A DNA stretch of 64,000 nt from Lingula anatina (Eukaryota > Brachiopoda > Lingulata > Lingulida > Lingulidae), in the NCBI RefSeq assembly GCF_001039355.2, contig NW_019775379.1:171198-235197 (forward strand). Reading direction: 5' to 3'. How positions within the stretch are numbered: position 1 is the first letter of the stretch; each line of letters begins with the position of its first letter. The translations under genes were made by a program, and so were the position numbers. The notes under the pieces are model-generated. The model saw nothing but the letters and a program-made list of their open reading frames with translations, searched no databases and was not told the DNA's origin. Below, one piece after another: positions 37,473 to 51,556 of the stretch.

Positions 37473-40400
37473 CTACTCAAACAATTGTATCTTTTTCCTT
37501 TTTTGTACTGGTAAGTAATATGTAGATTGTACATTATACATATGTTTTAAAACGTCCAATATTTCATTGGCAACTAATTCAGTGTACTTCCCCTGCACAA
37601 AATGCGTGCCATCATCAATGGAAACTCCTTTGGTATAGTAATCCTCCCATTGTGAAGTGGCTACATACAAAAAAAAGTATCAATATTTATCAAAAGCAAT
37701 TTATTTAAAACTGATTGGTTTACTATCACAATATTACAAAATTTATTGCAAAATTTAGCTATATTCATATTGCTGGGAGGACTTTAAAAAAAAATTATTT
37801 CATATTCACAAACAGAATTAACTCTTAAAAACAAGACTTCTGACATGTTGCAGTTTAATACAAAAAATGATTTAAAAAAACCTGAAGAGCATTTGTACAA
37901 AAAATTGCAATATCTACTTTCTAACTTCCAACTACTTAACTACTTTCTAACACTACTTTTCATTACTTTGATATATATAGCAAATTTTTCATAACAAATT
38001 ACCTTTTTTCTGTATAACTCCTCCCTTGTATTTATCAAACTGCTCTTCAGTTACTCCCAATATCTTGGCAAACTCCATAGAAAGATTGGCTTCTATAAGT
38101 TTGTCGTTTTCACTCATTATGTAGGTGAGAGGAATTTTCTTCTCTTTAACTATGATCCCATCTGTTTTTACCTAAGAAAGATGAAGAATATGCCTAATAA
38201 ATGAAAGGACAGTTTATAGATTTGGAAGGGAAACAATATTGTCTGTTTTGAAATGCCTCATGACTATAGATAGATAGATAGATAGATCATATTAATGCAG
38301 CTGTTACACTAAATTCTCATCATTTAAAATATATAGAACTTTGGACAATAAATAACGTAATATTGATTATATCTATCAAGTAAGTACTGCAATGTAGAAC
38401 TTTCATGCCACAGAAAAAACTGATCCTGCTGCAAATTTATGTGTGGTACATATAGGTTCATACATCATTTAAAAGGACAAAGCATAAGATTTTATTTATA
38501 CATTTTTCACTTAAAAGTACATCATTCAAACCCATTTCTTGTTGCACTTATGTAAGGACAAACTAAAACCTTTTCATTATTCAAACAGATAAATGCCATG
38601 AATTCATGTTGTTAAAAACAATGTAAATTTTTCATCTTGTAAACCCTGCCATCTGTCAACCATCTTGATACAGTTTTCAATTGCATGCAACCCCAAATAC
38701 TGTGCAAGGACTTTTTACATCCCAATGCAAATTGTTACAGAGTAATGGCAAGTGTCAGGAAAGAAGTATCAAAGGTTGGTTAGTAAAAAAAAAAGTTTAC
38801 CCAAAAAATTTGTTCAGTACAAGTTATGAGAGGAAAAATCTTATGCTGTGCCTCTTTAAAGGGATAATAACTCATCGTTTCGGCCAAAAAATGAATTTTC
38901 CTAGGGTAAACAACAATTTTTCCATACTTACCAATGGCTAATGAATCCATTTTTACATTCAAAGTTAGTCCCTGGTTTTTTTCTAAAAAGTTTGGTTTTT
39001 TGTTAAAATCTCTTAAGAGATTTTAACAGAGTATAGCCATCAATGGAGGTCACGTGGTCTAAAGACAAGCTCAGATATCAGAATAATAGCTATAACTGCC
39101 ATTTTTGTGGTAAAACTGAATATATTATATTTCTATGAGTTATTCACAATGTTTTTATTGTGAAATATAGATTTCATATGAAGATTTATTATCCCTTTAA
39201 GTAACTCTTTAATTTGCATAAAAATATAGTTATATTGCAATGTGCATGCTGAATACACACTTTTATGCAGTTACTCCCTTGTAAAACTTGTACAAATAAG
39301 CAGAGCCTCAAAACACGGGCTCTAGTCTGCAAACTCATTCTCAATTTTGTTACAACTTTCAACTTCCATTCCAATAACTAAAATGGATTATTCTATTGCT
39401 AATAACATAATATACCAATGGACGTGTGCATTCTGACCCATCAAATGTTGGTGACCTTGTTCATTGTACACTTACATCATAAAAAGTACCATGTGCCCCC
39501 TGTTCTCCTGGCTCCCTCATTGCCATAGCACTAGCAGCTATATGAGCAACTGGTAGGTGACTTTGCCCAATTCTTCTACCAAGCCAACGTAAGGCAAGCA
39601 AAACAAAGGGTCTATTCAAATAATTAAATTGCCAATAATCTGCCAACAAACATGTGAAAAAATATGGTCTGAAAGCCCTGGAAGTAAACGAAAAAGTGTG
39701 AAAATGTTTGTAGTGAATGAAAGTCATTAAACAATTGCACAGTTTACACTTTTTGCCCAATGTTTAAAAGATTCAGCCATTTTTTAAAGAATGACATGTA
39801 TTTTTTCAAACTTTACAATCACTGCAAATATCTGATACCTATTAGATACAACACTTACTTGCAAGGTTTATGTGGAGTTGGTGTAACAAGCACAATAGTT
39901 CTGAATATATCCCATGAAACATGTGCACCTATCATCAGGGCAGGATAGGCATTTAAACCATGAGCTACCACCACATCTGGGCTGAAAAAACACATCAAAT
40001 ATGGTTTTACTTCATCTTTTCAATGGGGGAAGATTGTAAATTTTACTGCATTTTTTAAGTTATAAACCATTTAAAGTTAGAACATTCCTATTGAGTGGTT
40101 GGGGCAAAATTAAAAAACAGACTACTCTATATAGTTCTATTCGATGCAGTAAAAGCACCCCAAATGCTATAAAGAAATTTTTGTGATTATAAAATAATCT
40201 ATCTGAAATTTTGCTAACTTTTGCCCACTGAAAAGATCGAGTAATTTCTTGGTGTTGACATACTTGGTACTATATAAGCCACAATAATATGGCACTATTT
40301 TCTGAAGTGAAAAAGTGCATTTTATTATTCAGTAGTCAATCTTATTTTGTTAAAATGTGATTAAGTATTTATATACTTTATTTCAATGCAACTCATAAGA

Positions 40401-41825
40401 ATTAAAGTGCTGGAAGTCACATGATGTGTAGTCAACTTTGTAAGAAAATTGCTTTCTCCCAGTGATATGGGGAAGCTTTCTCCAGACACTTGTTCCTGGC
40501 AAAAATACCAAACACAACAAATATTGACAGCATAGCCCGGAAAGGGGAAAGTTACTTGAGAATTACACCAGACACCATAGCCATCTCTTCAAGGCGAGTA
40601 CCAATAATGAACTTGTTTCTGTGGGCAGCAGCCTTCAGATTAGCAATGTAATCTTTTAACTATTTTTTTAATGTTAAAAAATTATACATTAATAAGACAG
40701 TAAAAAAATATACGCCATGAAACAACAGTCTGAATGTAATGACACTTTGGGTCTCTTTCACCAGAATAAAGTTCATACATCATCTAAAAGTTTAAATATT
40801 TGACTTACTTTCTTACCCCAATGGTATCTAGAAATGCCAGCAGAAAATTGGCTCTTTCCTTGGTAGAGTGAACATAGTCAGTTTGCTTCCTTAAAACCTG
40901 CCACATGTGGGGACTGCCTGTCATCCAATGAAGGTAAGCAGCAAATAATCTGACTGGCTTGAGAATGCTCCATCTTCTACCTCCATATTTTTTTTCAACA
41001 GGCACTTCCACTTCAGAAAACCCAAGTTCTGATAAAGGAACAAGATTTAACTGAATCACTGTTGGCAATATTTTGCTCAACACCTTTCTGCCAAAGCATC
41101 ACAAAATGGCAATGATTAATTATACATTTCACATTTACTTTCTGCCAAACTCTATTGAACTAGAGTTCCCCTCCCCCAAAAGAATCCTGGTTTAGGAATG
41201 TTATTCATAAAAAAGTTTTGTCTTATTATGCAAAAATAATACCAAAATTGACCAGTAAAACTTCAATTAAGTTATGAACTTCATAAACTTATGAGCTCTG
41301 TTATTCTTCCTAACAAAATTATATTTTTATAACAACAGCTGTATTAGTTCTGCTCGTTACTGGAATTTAATGATGAATACACACTCCTTGAGTTTTAATT
41401 TCATTTTACTAACTTCAAAATTAAAAATAATGACACTTCACCAAATGAAATCCATTATATGGTACTTTCATAATTGCATTACCTGGAAAATTGGGAACAA
41501 TAACACGAACTCCATTTTTTGCTAATTGAGTGATTAGTTCAAAAAGGTCTTTATGACTTCCAGGAATATCATGAAGTATTATTGCAGTTTTCCCTTTGGC
41601 ATTATGGTTCTCTCGACCAGTATCTATGTAACAAACATCAACTCTCACATTTACTGTATCTCTTCTTTGTGTGGGTATATATTTATCTTTATCTATTTTA
41701 GGTATAACCACTTTGGTTTTATACATCCAAGAAGTGCTGCTATTTTTTGCATGTCTCAGGACAAGTGTTTGTCCTGAGGTTTGGTAGAAAAGTTTTATTC
41801 CTCCTCTTCTTATCTGTGATACCAT
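37473..41825 (-). CDS. Alpha/beta-hydrolase-fold protein lacking the nucleophile serine, six exons, 414 aa
   Basis: Exons, 5' to 3': 41825-41483, 41028-40809, 39981-39859, 39677-39476, 38171-38003, 37660-37473. All are GT-AG and in phase. Exon 1 carries the oxyanion-type turn (HDIPGSHKD, His85) and strand GVRVIVPNFP. Exon 3 has the elbow region VVVAHGLNAYPALMIGA, where family members read G-H-S-x-G; here Gly196 stands in for the Ser. The acid strand (SENDKLIE) and the His loop (DGTHFVQ) remain in exons 5 and 6. The family looks like the DUF1057-type hydrolases best known from nematodes; this is recognition from motifs, not a search. Residues about 115-175 form a basic, aromatic-rich insertion. 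The first 45 residues are Arg/Lys/Ser-rich with no acidic residue, so mitochondrial targeting is possible. An acceptor just before the start implies a 5'UTR intron. Probably a pseudoenzyme; physiological role unknown. Confidence 0.85.
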
Positions 41826-42496
41826 ATTGAGTGTTTATATCTGTAAAAATGATAAGATTTCAATCATATATTTGGAAGTTCTAAGAACAATTAACTAACA
41901 GTACACTTATGATTTGTCTTCTGTAGGTGTCACAGGCCTAGTGGCAGCTGGGATATAAAGTATATCTGTCTGATACAGTTCCTTAGTGTATTATTTCATA
42001 GCACTTTAGTAAAGTTTTGATTTAGAATAGAGTTTCTCCCAGCTAAATGGTAGTGCTCTCAAATTCTCCAAACAGTCACTGCCACTGCCACTGGCTATAC
42101 TGACCAGCACATGTACCACTACTTCAGGACTAAAACACAGAGTACTCCACTATTTTACTGTTACTAATAATAGCAATTAATTAAAAGAATTTATAAAAGG
42201 TTGAAATGGAAAAGTTTTGGATTGGCAATGGGCAGCAAGATAAAATATAAAGCAGTACATATATACCATGTAAAAGAACAATAACTAGATTTTTGGAAGT
42301 TTTTAGAAGTAGATTTTTGCAGCAATAATTTTTTATGGTTTTTTGTCACCCCCCCCCCCCCTCCCCTTCACAGTAATGAGTAATGTGCGTGTTACGGAGA
42401 TGAGTATCATGAGATGTGAAATAAAAATTTGAGAGCTGCCGCACCGCGGCTGGTTCGGCAACTGGTTTTCATTTCCCACTTTTTGATGCCGTTGCT

Positions 42497-42556
42497 TTCA
42501 TGCGTTAGCACAGTCAGTACATATCAGAATCGTCAACAGGAGTGCTAACGCATGAA
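42497..42556. repeat. 15-bp perfect inverted repeat with 30-base loop
   Basis: ttcatgcgttagcac (42497-42511) and its exact complement gtgctaacgcatgaa (42542-42556). It lies in a locally GC-richer patch upstream of the hydrolase gene. It could be the core of a small palindromic element or a regulatory site. Confidence 0.75.
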
Positions 42557-42838
42557 TTTTCGTGCTATGGGACGGTGTGACTGTATTAGAAGTAAACTCG
42601 TACTGCCAGTCACAACGTCCACTGCAGCATATTTTGCAGTGCTGGCAGAAACGGACTTAAAGCATATGTGTACAAAAGTAATCGCATGTTAAAATAAGGA
42701 CGTTTTCCTACATTCAACACATATTTCCAAAGTTGAAGATGCATGCAACCGGCATTTATAGCAACATTCCCGTTTGGCAGAAAAGGGCAAATCGATGCCA
42801 TCGATAGTGCAAATAGGTAAAGCCTGTCTTGGCAGTAC

Positions 42839-42883
<45 letters not shown>

Positions 42884-42884
42884 T
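42839..42884. repeat. (TAA)n microsatellite
   Basis: About 15 uninterrupted TAA units. Confidence 0.95.
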
Positions 42885-43182
42885 TTACATGTAAATTATG
42901 TATTATTATTTCTTTTGTTTAGGATTGAACAACTCTCCTTAGCCCCCATAGTTTAATTGGACTGTAAATAACTTGTTCATGAGTTAAATAAATAAATCAT
43001 TTTTAAATTAATGTTGATTATGCTAAAATTGCCGATGAAAAATAAAGTGCAGTCCACTAGAAATGTAGCTGAGACCATTTATTGTCAGTGAGGAAATATA
43101 CATGTAGATGTGCCTATGGCAAATTGTATATGCTTGAGGCATTGTTGGTATTCCAGGCTACACAGTCAAAAGTAATTTGAAA

Positions 43183-43203
43183 AAAATAAATAAATAAATA
43201 AAA

Positions 43204-43246
<43 letters not shown>

Positions 43247-43277
43247 AATAAAAATAAATAAAATAAAAATAAATAAA
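43183..43277. repeat. (AAAT)n/(AAAAT)n microsatellite
   Basis: AAAT units with interspersed AAAAT variants over about 95 bases. Confidence 0.95.
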
Positions 43278-44825
43278 CAAAAATGGTATATTTTAAAGTT
43301 TTATTTCCATAACAAGTGTACTGGGTAGGCCTACATTGGCCCATGTCTTATTATTTTACTTATTAGCATATTTTTACCACTGTTAATATTAACTCCATGA
43401 AACTCACATTGAAAGAAAACTAACGAAAAGCAGCTTTACAAAGTAAAGTCAGTCAGTTTTACACAATCATTTATATTTTTAAAATCAAAGATATCAATAC
43501 TTTTAAAAGGCATTGATTATTTACATTCCATATTAAATAAAAGAAAAACAAATAAGATACCCCTAAAAGAACAGCAAATTACTGTAGAAGGTTGAAATTC
43601 AATAGGAATTTTCCTTCACCAAATAACTGTTAAATGGAAAGATGAGACAGCAAACAAATACATTAACTATAGATATCATATTAAATATAGTAAACATATT
43701 ACAAAACATTTCCTAAAAATCAAACTCCTGTTTACTATGAATAAATAGAATTAATATGGAAATGTTGTACCAGTAGTTAATATTGTCAATATTGTTGAAC
43801 ATGATAAATTCAACTATAAATAATGTTTAGCAACATGACAGTGGGACAGAACACTGGTGTATACCTTACATATATAAGATGTTGTGCATTGTTATATACA
43901 GTGTAGTTATCAGTATTTCATATACATTGGAGTTGTAAACATTTTTATATTTACAGGTAAAATATTTGATGTTGTAGAGATAATGTCACATACTTTCTTG
44001 GCACTCATTCAATTGCCTCAGATCTGTCATCCATCATTTGTAAAATTGTGCATAGTGCAAAAAAAAAATGCAATGAAAAATAAAAACAAAGAAAAAATGG
44101 TCTGACTGATAACTCTCATCAATAAATACTTCAAAAATAATTAATCAACAGTTTTAAATAACAGTTTGACCTGAATTATGTGATTTTTGTAAACAAGTTC
44201 TCTGGAATGATCAAGCTATATAAATTATTGTGCACCACTTACAATGAACTTTTTAAAATCAATGCTAATTAATGTAGGAAAAAATATTTTGACTCACATG
44301 ATGTCAGCAACAATAAATATTAATATTATACAAATATTTCAGGCATCATTACAATAAAATGCTACCTGAGGTCTAATAATAAAACTTATAAGAAATGTAC
44401 TGATCCATCTAAATCTGGCAATCAGTGCCACCATAAATTATAGACACGTGTTAAAATGTGACTCAAAATACTGTGAGCATAACATTTTATACAGTACTTT
44501 TATAGTTTCAAAAAAGTCATGAAATTGCCCCTCTATTTTTGTTCTTGTAGCCATAGCACCAATCCCGATAGATAGGTTATGTTTATGCGTCTCTGACAGA
44601 GTGAACTGAATGCTTCAAAAATGTAGCTGAATAGTTACATTAAATCATCAATGAACATTTTGATCACAGTGCATTTTGTAGCAAAATCACTTTTTTGTGA
44701 ATGATTTTTCTCATTTTATGTCACTTTTTTAAAGATCAAATATCTTAAAAACCTAATTCCTATGTATTTTTCTTTTGAAACATATTGTGATTTTACTATG
44801 CTGCCACTATCTCCAATAATAATAA

Positions 44826-44831
44826 TTTATT
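44826..44831 (-). terminator. Polyadenylation signal of the SLC6 gene
   Basis: AATAAA on the minus strand, about 120 bases after the stop codon at 44951. Confidence 0.6.
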
Positions 44832-44950
44832 TCTCATTCCCTGTTGGACCAAGGGATAAGATATAAGAGGAATGTGCCACATTCCAATCCTATTTTATAT
44901 AGAGTAAAGTTGTTTGATATCTATTGGCAATGCACCACATATGTAATGAT

Positions 44951-47801
44951 CTACTCCATCTGAGGTAATGTGTTGTAGGTGCTACTGGTGCTGTTCTGCC
45001 GGCTGACTATTTTTGTTCCTTCTGTAGAGGGCAGCTTTGGTCTGTAGATTACTGCTGAGGCAACACTGTCCTGGCTCTCTGCAACTCGAGCTGGACCCCA
45101 ATCAGCAGAGGGTTGAAGAAGATGGACAAATTTCTGGAGTTAAATAGAAATAAATTGACGTTTGGGAGCTGTATCATATCCTGGTATTCTGTTCATTAAA
45201 TACAGGTTTTCCTGGTATGCCCAGGCATCAAAAATAGCAATTTCTTTGAACGGTAATAGATTGGAAATTTGACAAAGATAGATTGGTAGTTTAATAATAA
45301 TAATAATAAATCATTACAGAATACACAACAATATAATTTCATTTGCCAAAATTAAAACAGTATGGCAAATTAAAATTTCAATGAAGAAGAAAATGTTAAA
45401 CTCTCACCTCTAGAAAAGATTTTTCAGCTGGAGCCTGATATAACTTTATGGCAGCTAATACCAATACTGCAATAATAGGTGCCAAGGCCATTAGCCATCC
45501 TATCACATTAGCCCACATGGGGTACACAAAACTGCCTGATGTCAGAGGTTTGTACTGCACCCAGTTGAAAATCAACAAAAACTGAAAGACAAATTAAAAC
45601 TGCATTGATATTTAGCATTGTGTATTGCAAATATTTCATATGTTCTGTGTATTATGTTTGGGATTAGGTTTTAGGTTTTTAATATTGAATACTGGTTTAA
45701 TGTTATAATTCAATTAAAACTAGATTCCTCTAAAAATATAAAGTCATAAGGAAATTTAAGTGTATTAACTTATAAATAAAATCTGATGATACAAACACTT
45801 ACCAGAAGAGTTGCAGGGCTAAGGATTTTCCAGAAAATGGAGAAGAAATATTTAAATACACGGCCCTGTTCACCAATCATTTCTTCAATGTTCCTCAGGA
45901 ACCTATCAGCTCCTAAAATGGGCAAATAGATATTGTGAAATTAAGTGTATAATTTCTAAAATAAATAAATAAATAAAAATTGAGTCACAACTTAGCATTA
46001 AGCTTCAAAGCATTAAATTTCTATTTGACGAAATAGATGATTTATTTTCTAGGACAAAAATTCTGCTCACCATAAACCCATCCAATGAGAATGCACTCTG
46101 TCATGGCTATGAGGAAAACAGACCAACTGGCAGCATAGGCATCCATCAGAGATAAAATGTAGATACCACCCTGTGATAAAAACACGAACTGAGTTAAAAT
46201 ACATTGTTGCAAAATATGCAATAAAAAATAAATGTTTTAAAATATTAAACACCATATACCACAGAGAATTAAGATATAGATAAGATAAGATATGGAATCT
46301 GACAAAAATTTACTAAGACAAAGATGACACATACAAATATATAGATAAATGAATAGATGAAAAATAAATAAAATTATAAATTAACATCTTAAAGCATATA
46401 TGCATATAGTGTTTCTTCAAATACGATGAATTACCAATATTTCATCCCAAATACCTACTTTAGTGCAAATGATAAGTCCACCAAGATAACCAAGAACACT
46501 CATTCCCAGAACCACGAACACCTTTCTCTCACGGAACTGTGGGAAGCGGTCAAGGAAGGCAGTAGTCACAGTTTCCAGCAAAGCAAACTGTTAATAAAAA
46601 TAAAAGGGTTAGTTTCTTTAGAGATGGAAATACCAGAAAATTTGTTCCTCTACAATTACCAATCCATTTTGTATTTCTGACACAAGAATTAAAATTGAAA
46701 TTGAATTCTTTGCTTACCTGACTATCAAGCCCCAGTGTCAACATCATGAAGAAAAACAGAAAAGACCAAAATGGTGAGATGGGAAGGCGGGTCACTACCT
46801 CTGGGTACACAATAAATGCAAGACCTGCTCCTATAAAACAAATAAAAATATTATATTATGTTAAGTTAGAATGATTTAAAATTTATATGATGTTTGAACA
46901 TAGGTTAAATAAGCACTAATTACATATAATGCCTGTAATGTATTTGAAATTCTTTAGGAAAATTCAAGAAAAAATTTTAATTAGGACAGATTTCTAATTG
47001 GTGAATAATTTGCTGAGACCAATTCATTATGCTAACCACATTATTTCTGAATATTCTGACATAAATAATTTTATTCAAGCAGATTTGTATTCCTTACCTT
47101 CATCTACCACCTTATCCACTGGTTGGCTTAGCTCATGGGCAAGGAACCCAATGATGGAGAAGATCACAAAACCAGCAAACAAGCTTGTCAACACATTACT
47201 TATGGACACTATCAGGGCATCTCTGATAAAAGAAAAGATTTTTATGTGAGACTTGGAATTGTAAATAAATACTGATATAGTTTCATTTATTTTTTAACAA
47301 AATAGGTGAAAAATGTTTCTTGCATGCAATTTTGAAAATGTTAATAAAAAATACATTACTGATTTCTTTGAAAGTGTACCCGATTCAATGCTATGCAATT
47401 TATATAAAAACTATATCCTAGATACAAGCTATTCATTGGCCTTGTAATAATTAAAGCATCAATTTGAAAACATCTTACTTGAAGCAATTATTGCTAAATT
47501 TGTTGTAGCTGGACAACGTGATGAGTCCACCCCAGGCTGGACTGAGGGCAAAAAATATCTGGACAGCTGCATCCACCCACACTTTGGCTGTTCCAAGCTG
47601 GGAGAAGTCTGGTTTTAGGTACCAAATGATTCCATCCACAGCACCTGGCAGAGTGACGCCGCGGAAGAACAGGATGATCAGAACAACATAAGGGAACAGA
47701 GCTGTGAAGTAGACAACCTGTTAAAAGATAACAAAGATGCATAACTTCAATTTGCAATTAGAAAAATAATTATATTTTTGTTTAATTTATTATTATATAT
47801 C

Positions 47802-47841
<40 letters not shown>

Positions 47842-50800
47842 AAATAAAAAAGGAATAGTGATAGCAATATCAAAAAGGTAAATAATCAAATGGAATAATT
47901 AAAAGGAACACCATCTCTCAAAAACAGAATGTAAGTGTAGGAGAGACAGTATTATAAAACCAGCCTTTAAATATTAATTAAATATCAAATTAAGCCCTAA
48001 AATATTCTGTGAAATGCCCTGAATATTGATGTATATACAGTATTTTTTTAAAACTTACTACCAAGTGGTGTGTGTAATAATGTGTGGGTGGGGACAAAAA
48101 TTAGAGACTCCCTTTCTTGACATTTTGGATCTCAAAGTGATGATTGATACATAGGAAAAAAGGAAAAACATCCTACCTTGCCTGATGACTGCACCCCTTT
48201 ACTAAGACATACAAATACAATGAGCCAGGCTGCCAACAAACACAAAGCAAGTTCCCACTTCAGTCCTCCAAGATCACCAATGCCAGCTGTCTGGCCGAGA
48301 ACATAATTCCTGAAATGTGGAATAACATGTTAATCATAGTATTACTGCACCTGTTTTTCTATATCTGAAGGTATAAGAATTTTTAAAAATAAAAATAAAA
48401 GTTAAATTTGTAAATTTACTTTTTATTTTCTTTATATCATAATATTTTTGCCTTAGTTAAAAATCAGTACATGAATTATTATACATACACTGCCACAAAG
48501 AAACAAAAGAGATTTGTCAACTTTTACAAAATAAAACAAAAAAGATAAAGGCCACTTACTTGAAATATTCCTCTGCAGGAGGCTTCTTAGTCATATTCAC
48601 TACCAAATCTTTTATTCCAAAGTCTTCCACTAATGAACTATTGAAACATGTTCGATTGTAAAACAGGCTCCCATTGGTTGCCTGGCAGAATTCAGCATCT
48701 TTGTATGAATAGCAGTCTGGAAAAAATCATAAATAGAAATAAAAACCTCATTTTAGTAAATTATTAAACTTGAAAAAAGGGTGAAATTCACCAAAGAATC
48801 ATACAATGGTAATGGTTTTCATGAGCAAAGAATATATCTTAAGGTGCTCCAAGCTTCAATTTAGAGAAGAAGTAAACATGTCTAACACTTCTATACTAAC
48901 CATTAGAGCTCCATTTGGGATCACAAGTCTCCCAAGGCAAATAATCTGTGCATGATGCCACCATATAGAATATTGTCCAAGCTATGATCATGTTGTAGTA
49001 CAGGGAGACAATGGCTGACACAATCACCATGCCAACACCAAGGCCTACATGAAAAAAAATAATAAATTGTACTTAACTATACAGAAAACAGATATGGTAC
49101 ATTATGTTTGTCAGATGTCTCAAGCAAGATGATGTAAATGATAATGGTATTGAAAAATACTTATGGTTGAATATATAAGCCCATGAATCTTACAATAGGT
49201 TGATGAATAAGCAGCTTTCAAAATAATTGCTTCTGGTACACTTATGAACTGTGCATTATGACAGCCCATGCAATTTTATTTCTTGTAGTGTGATGTGAAT
49301 ATCAGATGTTCACTAACTTACCATGGAAAAGTGGACAGAATCTTTCAAAGATGGCAATGGGCCCTAGGCTGGCATACTGACCAAAGGCCAGTTCCATAAA
49401 CATCAGGGGGAAACCAACCAACAGTAACATTATAATAAAGGGCAGCACAAATGCTCCTGAAATGAGAAAATGAGAAAGAATAATGTATCATTAAACGTCT
49501 TAATAGGATATAATTGTTTTAGTAATGGGACAGGCTTGTTTGAGCAGATATTGGTGTCCATAAATTGTCTTGTTAGTGGCAATATTAACAATGATTGCAA
49601 TTTTTTTAATGTTCAGCAAATGTGTATTTAAATGAGTTCAGCAGGAAATTTAGCCAGTTTGTTTAAAATAATGAATTCCAAGAAAATAATTGGTTGATGA
49701 TCTCAATGACTCCTAGGTCATTTCATTAAAGGCAACCCTTATACCCCCGTCACACTTATTCGGAATCAGCAGAAGTGAAGAAGAATGAGCCTGAACGAAG
49801 AATTTTTATAATTCGCACCACATTCGGGGAAAAATTTCAAATTGACCTTTATTATTGTAAGAGTACCGTTGGAATACTCAGAATGCGCTTGAATTCGCCT
49901 GGAATGATGAGTTCACTTTCGACTGTATTAGCTCTCAAAAGCAGTTCTAATATAGTTGGAAAACTAGGAATATTTATAATGCTGTAAGAACGCAGTAAGA
50001 ATATTTAGAATATACTTTGAACGGTGCACTAGTGTAGTTCGATTGCTGGCAAAATTAATATTTCAGCTCATCCGAGGCACATTCAAAATATTGTGGCGGG
50101 ATATAAAATCCCCATCATACTAGAGGTGGAATGATTAAGAATGGCATCTGAAATAGAATTCTTTGTGCATTCCAGGATATTCGAAGAGCATTCTAAAAAC
50201 ATTCTAAAAATTCTGAGTGCATTCCAAATATTTTTACCCATTCTTGTGGCTGGCTTGAATGTTTTTGTCATGTCAAAAACTTTCGAAGTGCATTCCAAGA
50301 GGAAATTTGTTGCAATATCCCTACAGTATTCCAACTACATTAGAGCTGCATTTGAGAGGTAATATACCTGAAATGTGCAAGAATCATTCCAGGCGGGTTC
50401 AATTTGCATTCTTAGTATTCCAGAGGCATTCTTACAAAGCCGTAATGTTTTATGATAATTTGAAATTCCCTCCAGAATATGGTACAAATTTTTAAATTTA
50501 GTAATTCCGGCTTGATTCCTACTGATTTCGAATAAGTTTGACGGGGGCTTTAAGTCACTTGTCAATTTGAATATTCCTCTAATGTGATCAGAATGTTTCG
50601 AATGCTGTCAGAATGCAGTGACAATATTTAAAATGCAGTCATAGTGCAGTTAGAAGTTCAAATGCCATTCGATAAATTTCCACTTGGAATGCACTTCAAA
50701 AGTTTTTGACATGACAAAAACATTCGGGATGCCACAAGAATGGGTAAAAATATTTAGAATGCACTCAGAATTTTTAGAATGCTCTTAGAATATCCAGGAG

Positions 50801-51520
50801 CACACAAAGAATTGTCTTTCCGATGGCATTCTTGCTCATTCCGCCTCTAGTGTGATGGGGGCATTACCACTAACAACAATGAAAAGTAGAAAAATCACTA
50901 AGTAATGCTGCTACACTGAACTGTCACTGCCTACAAATTACATGTACACATACAGTTACCAGGCATTGCATTATACACTGGGTTCACATTAATATTTACA
51001 GAAAATCTGTTCAGCACACTCCACATTGATTTCATGCCAATTTTATCTCCAGGACAGGAAGGCACACTGTTTGCCATGAAACCACAAGTAAGACAGTTTT
51101 TTATCACTTATTCAAGGAGCACTAAAATCTGGCACCCTGCCAATGGAATATATCTACTTTTCTTTCTACATAGCCTGGAAGATTATTTGATCGATAATCC
51201 ACTTGGGGAGCTACAAAGCATAATGTCATCATCCAATCAAGTAATTGGAATGGTAGGCGGGCACATGTCTGAAGTCTTACACATAAACCTGAGACAAGTA
51301 ATCGATGGTCTACCTATTTCCTAAAAGCTAATTTTGTCACTTGTTATTTATAAGTACAGGGCAATTGTGATCTGAGTTATGATGCAATCTATACATTATT
51401 TAAAACCTTATACAGATGATTGAACGGTCTACCCTTGAAAAGAGATTATGGAGGGAGATTCATCCAGAATTTGCCAGATATTAAAATGTCTTTACACTAT
51501 CTACAAAAAATAACTTTAAC

Positions 51521-51556
<36 letters not shown>

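Larger units (their letters stand above)
41826..44825. other. Intergenic region between the hydrolase 5' end and the SLC6 3' end
   Basis: Holds an acceptor for a hydrolase 5'UTR intron (tttttacag read on the minus strand, ending at about 41837), a hairpin at 42497-42556, and TAA and TAAA microsatellites. A more GC-rich patch at 42400-42600 could be the hydrolase promoter. No gene is supported. Confidence 0.45.

Noticed and set aside
41029-41094. Earlier start for hydrolase exon 2 at the acceptor near 41094
   Set aside because: Joining there breaks the frame with exon 1. The acceptor at 41029-41030 (cctttatcag) keeps the frame and gives a family-like continuation after NFP.
51034-51324. 96-codon frame in the SLC6 intron
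   Set aside because: No recognisable domain, no signal, no paired splice sites; length is expected by chance in this AT-rich intron.
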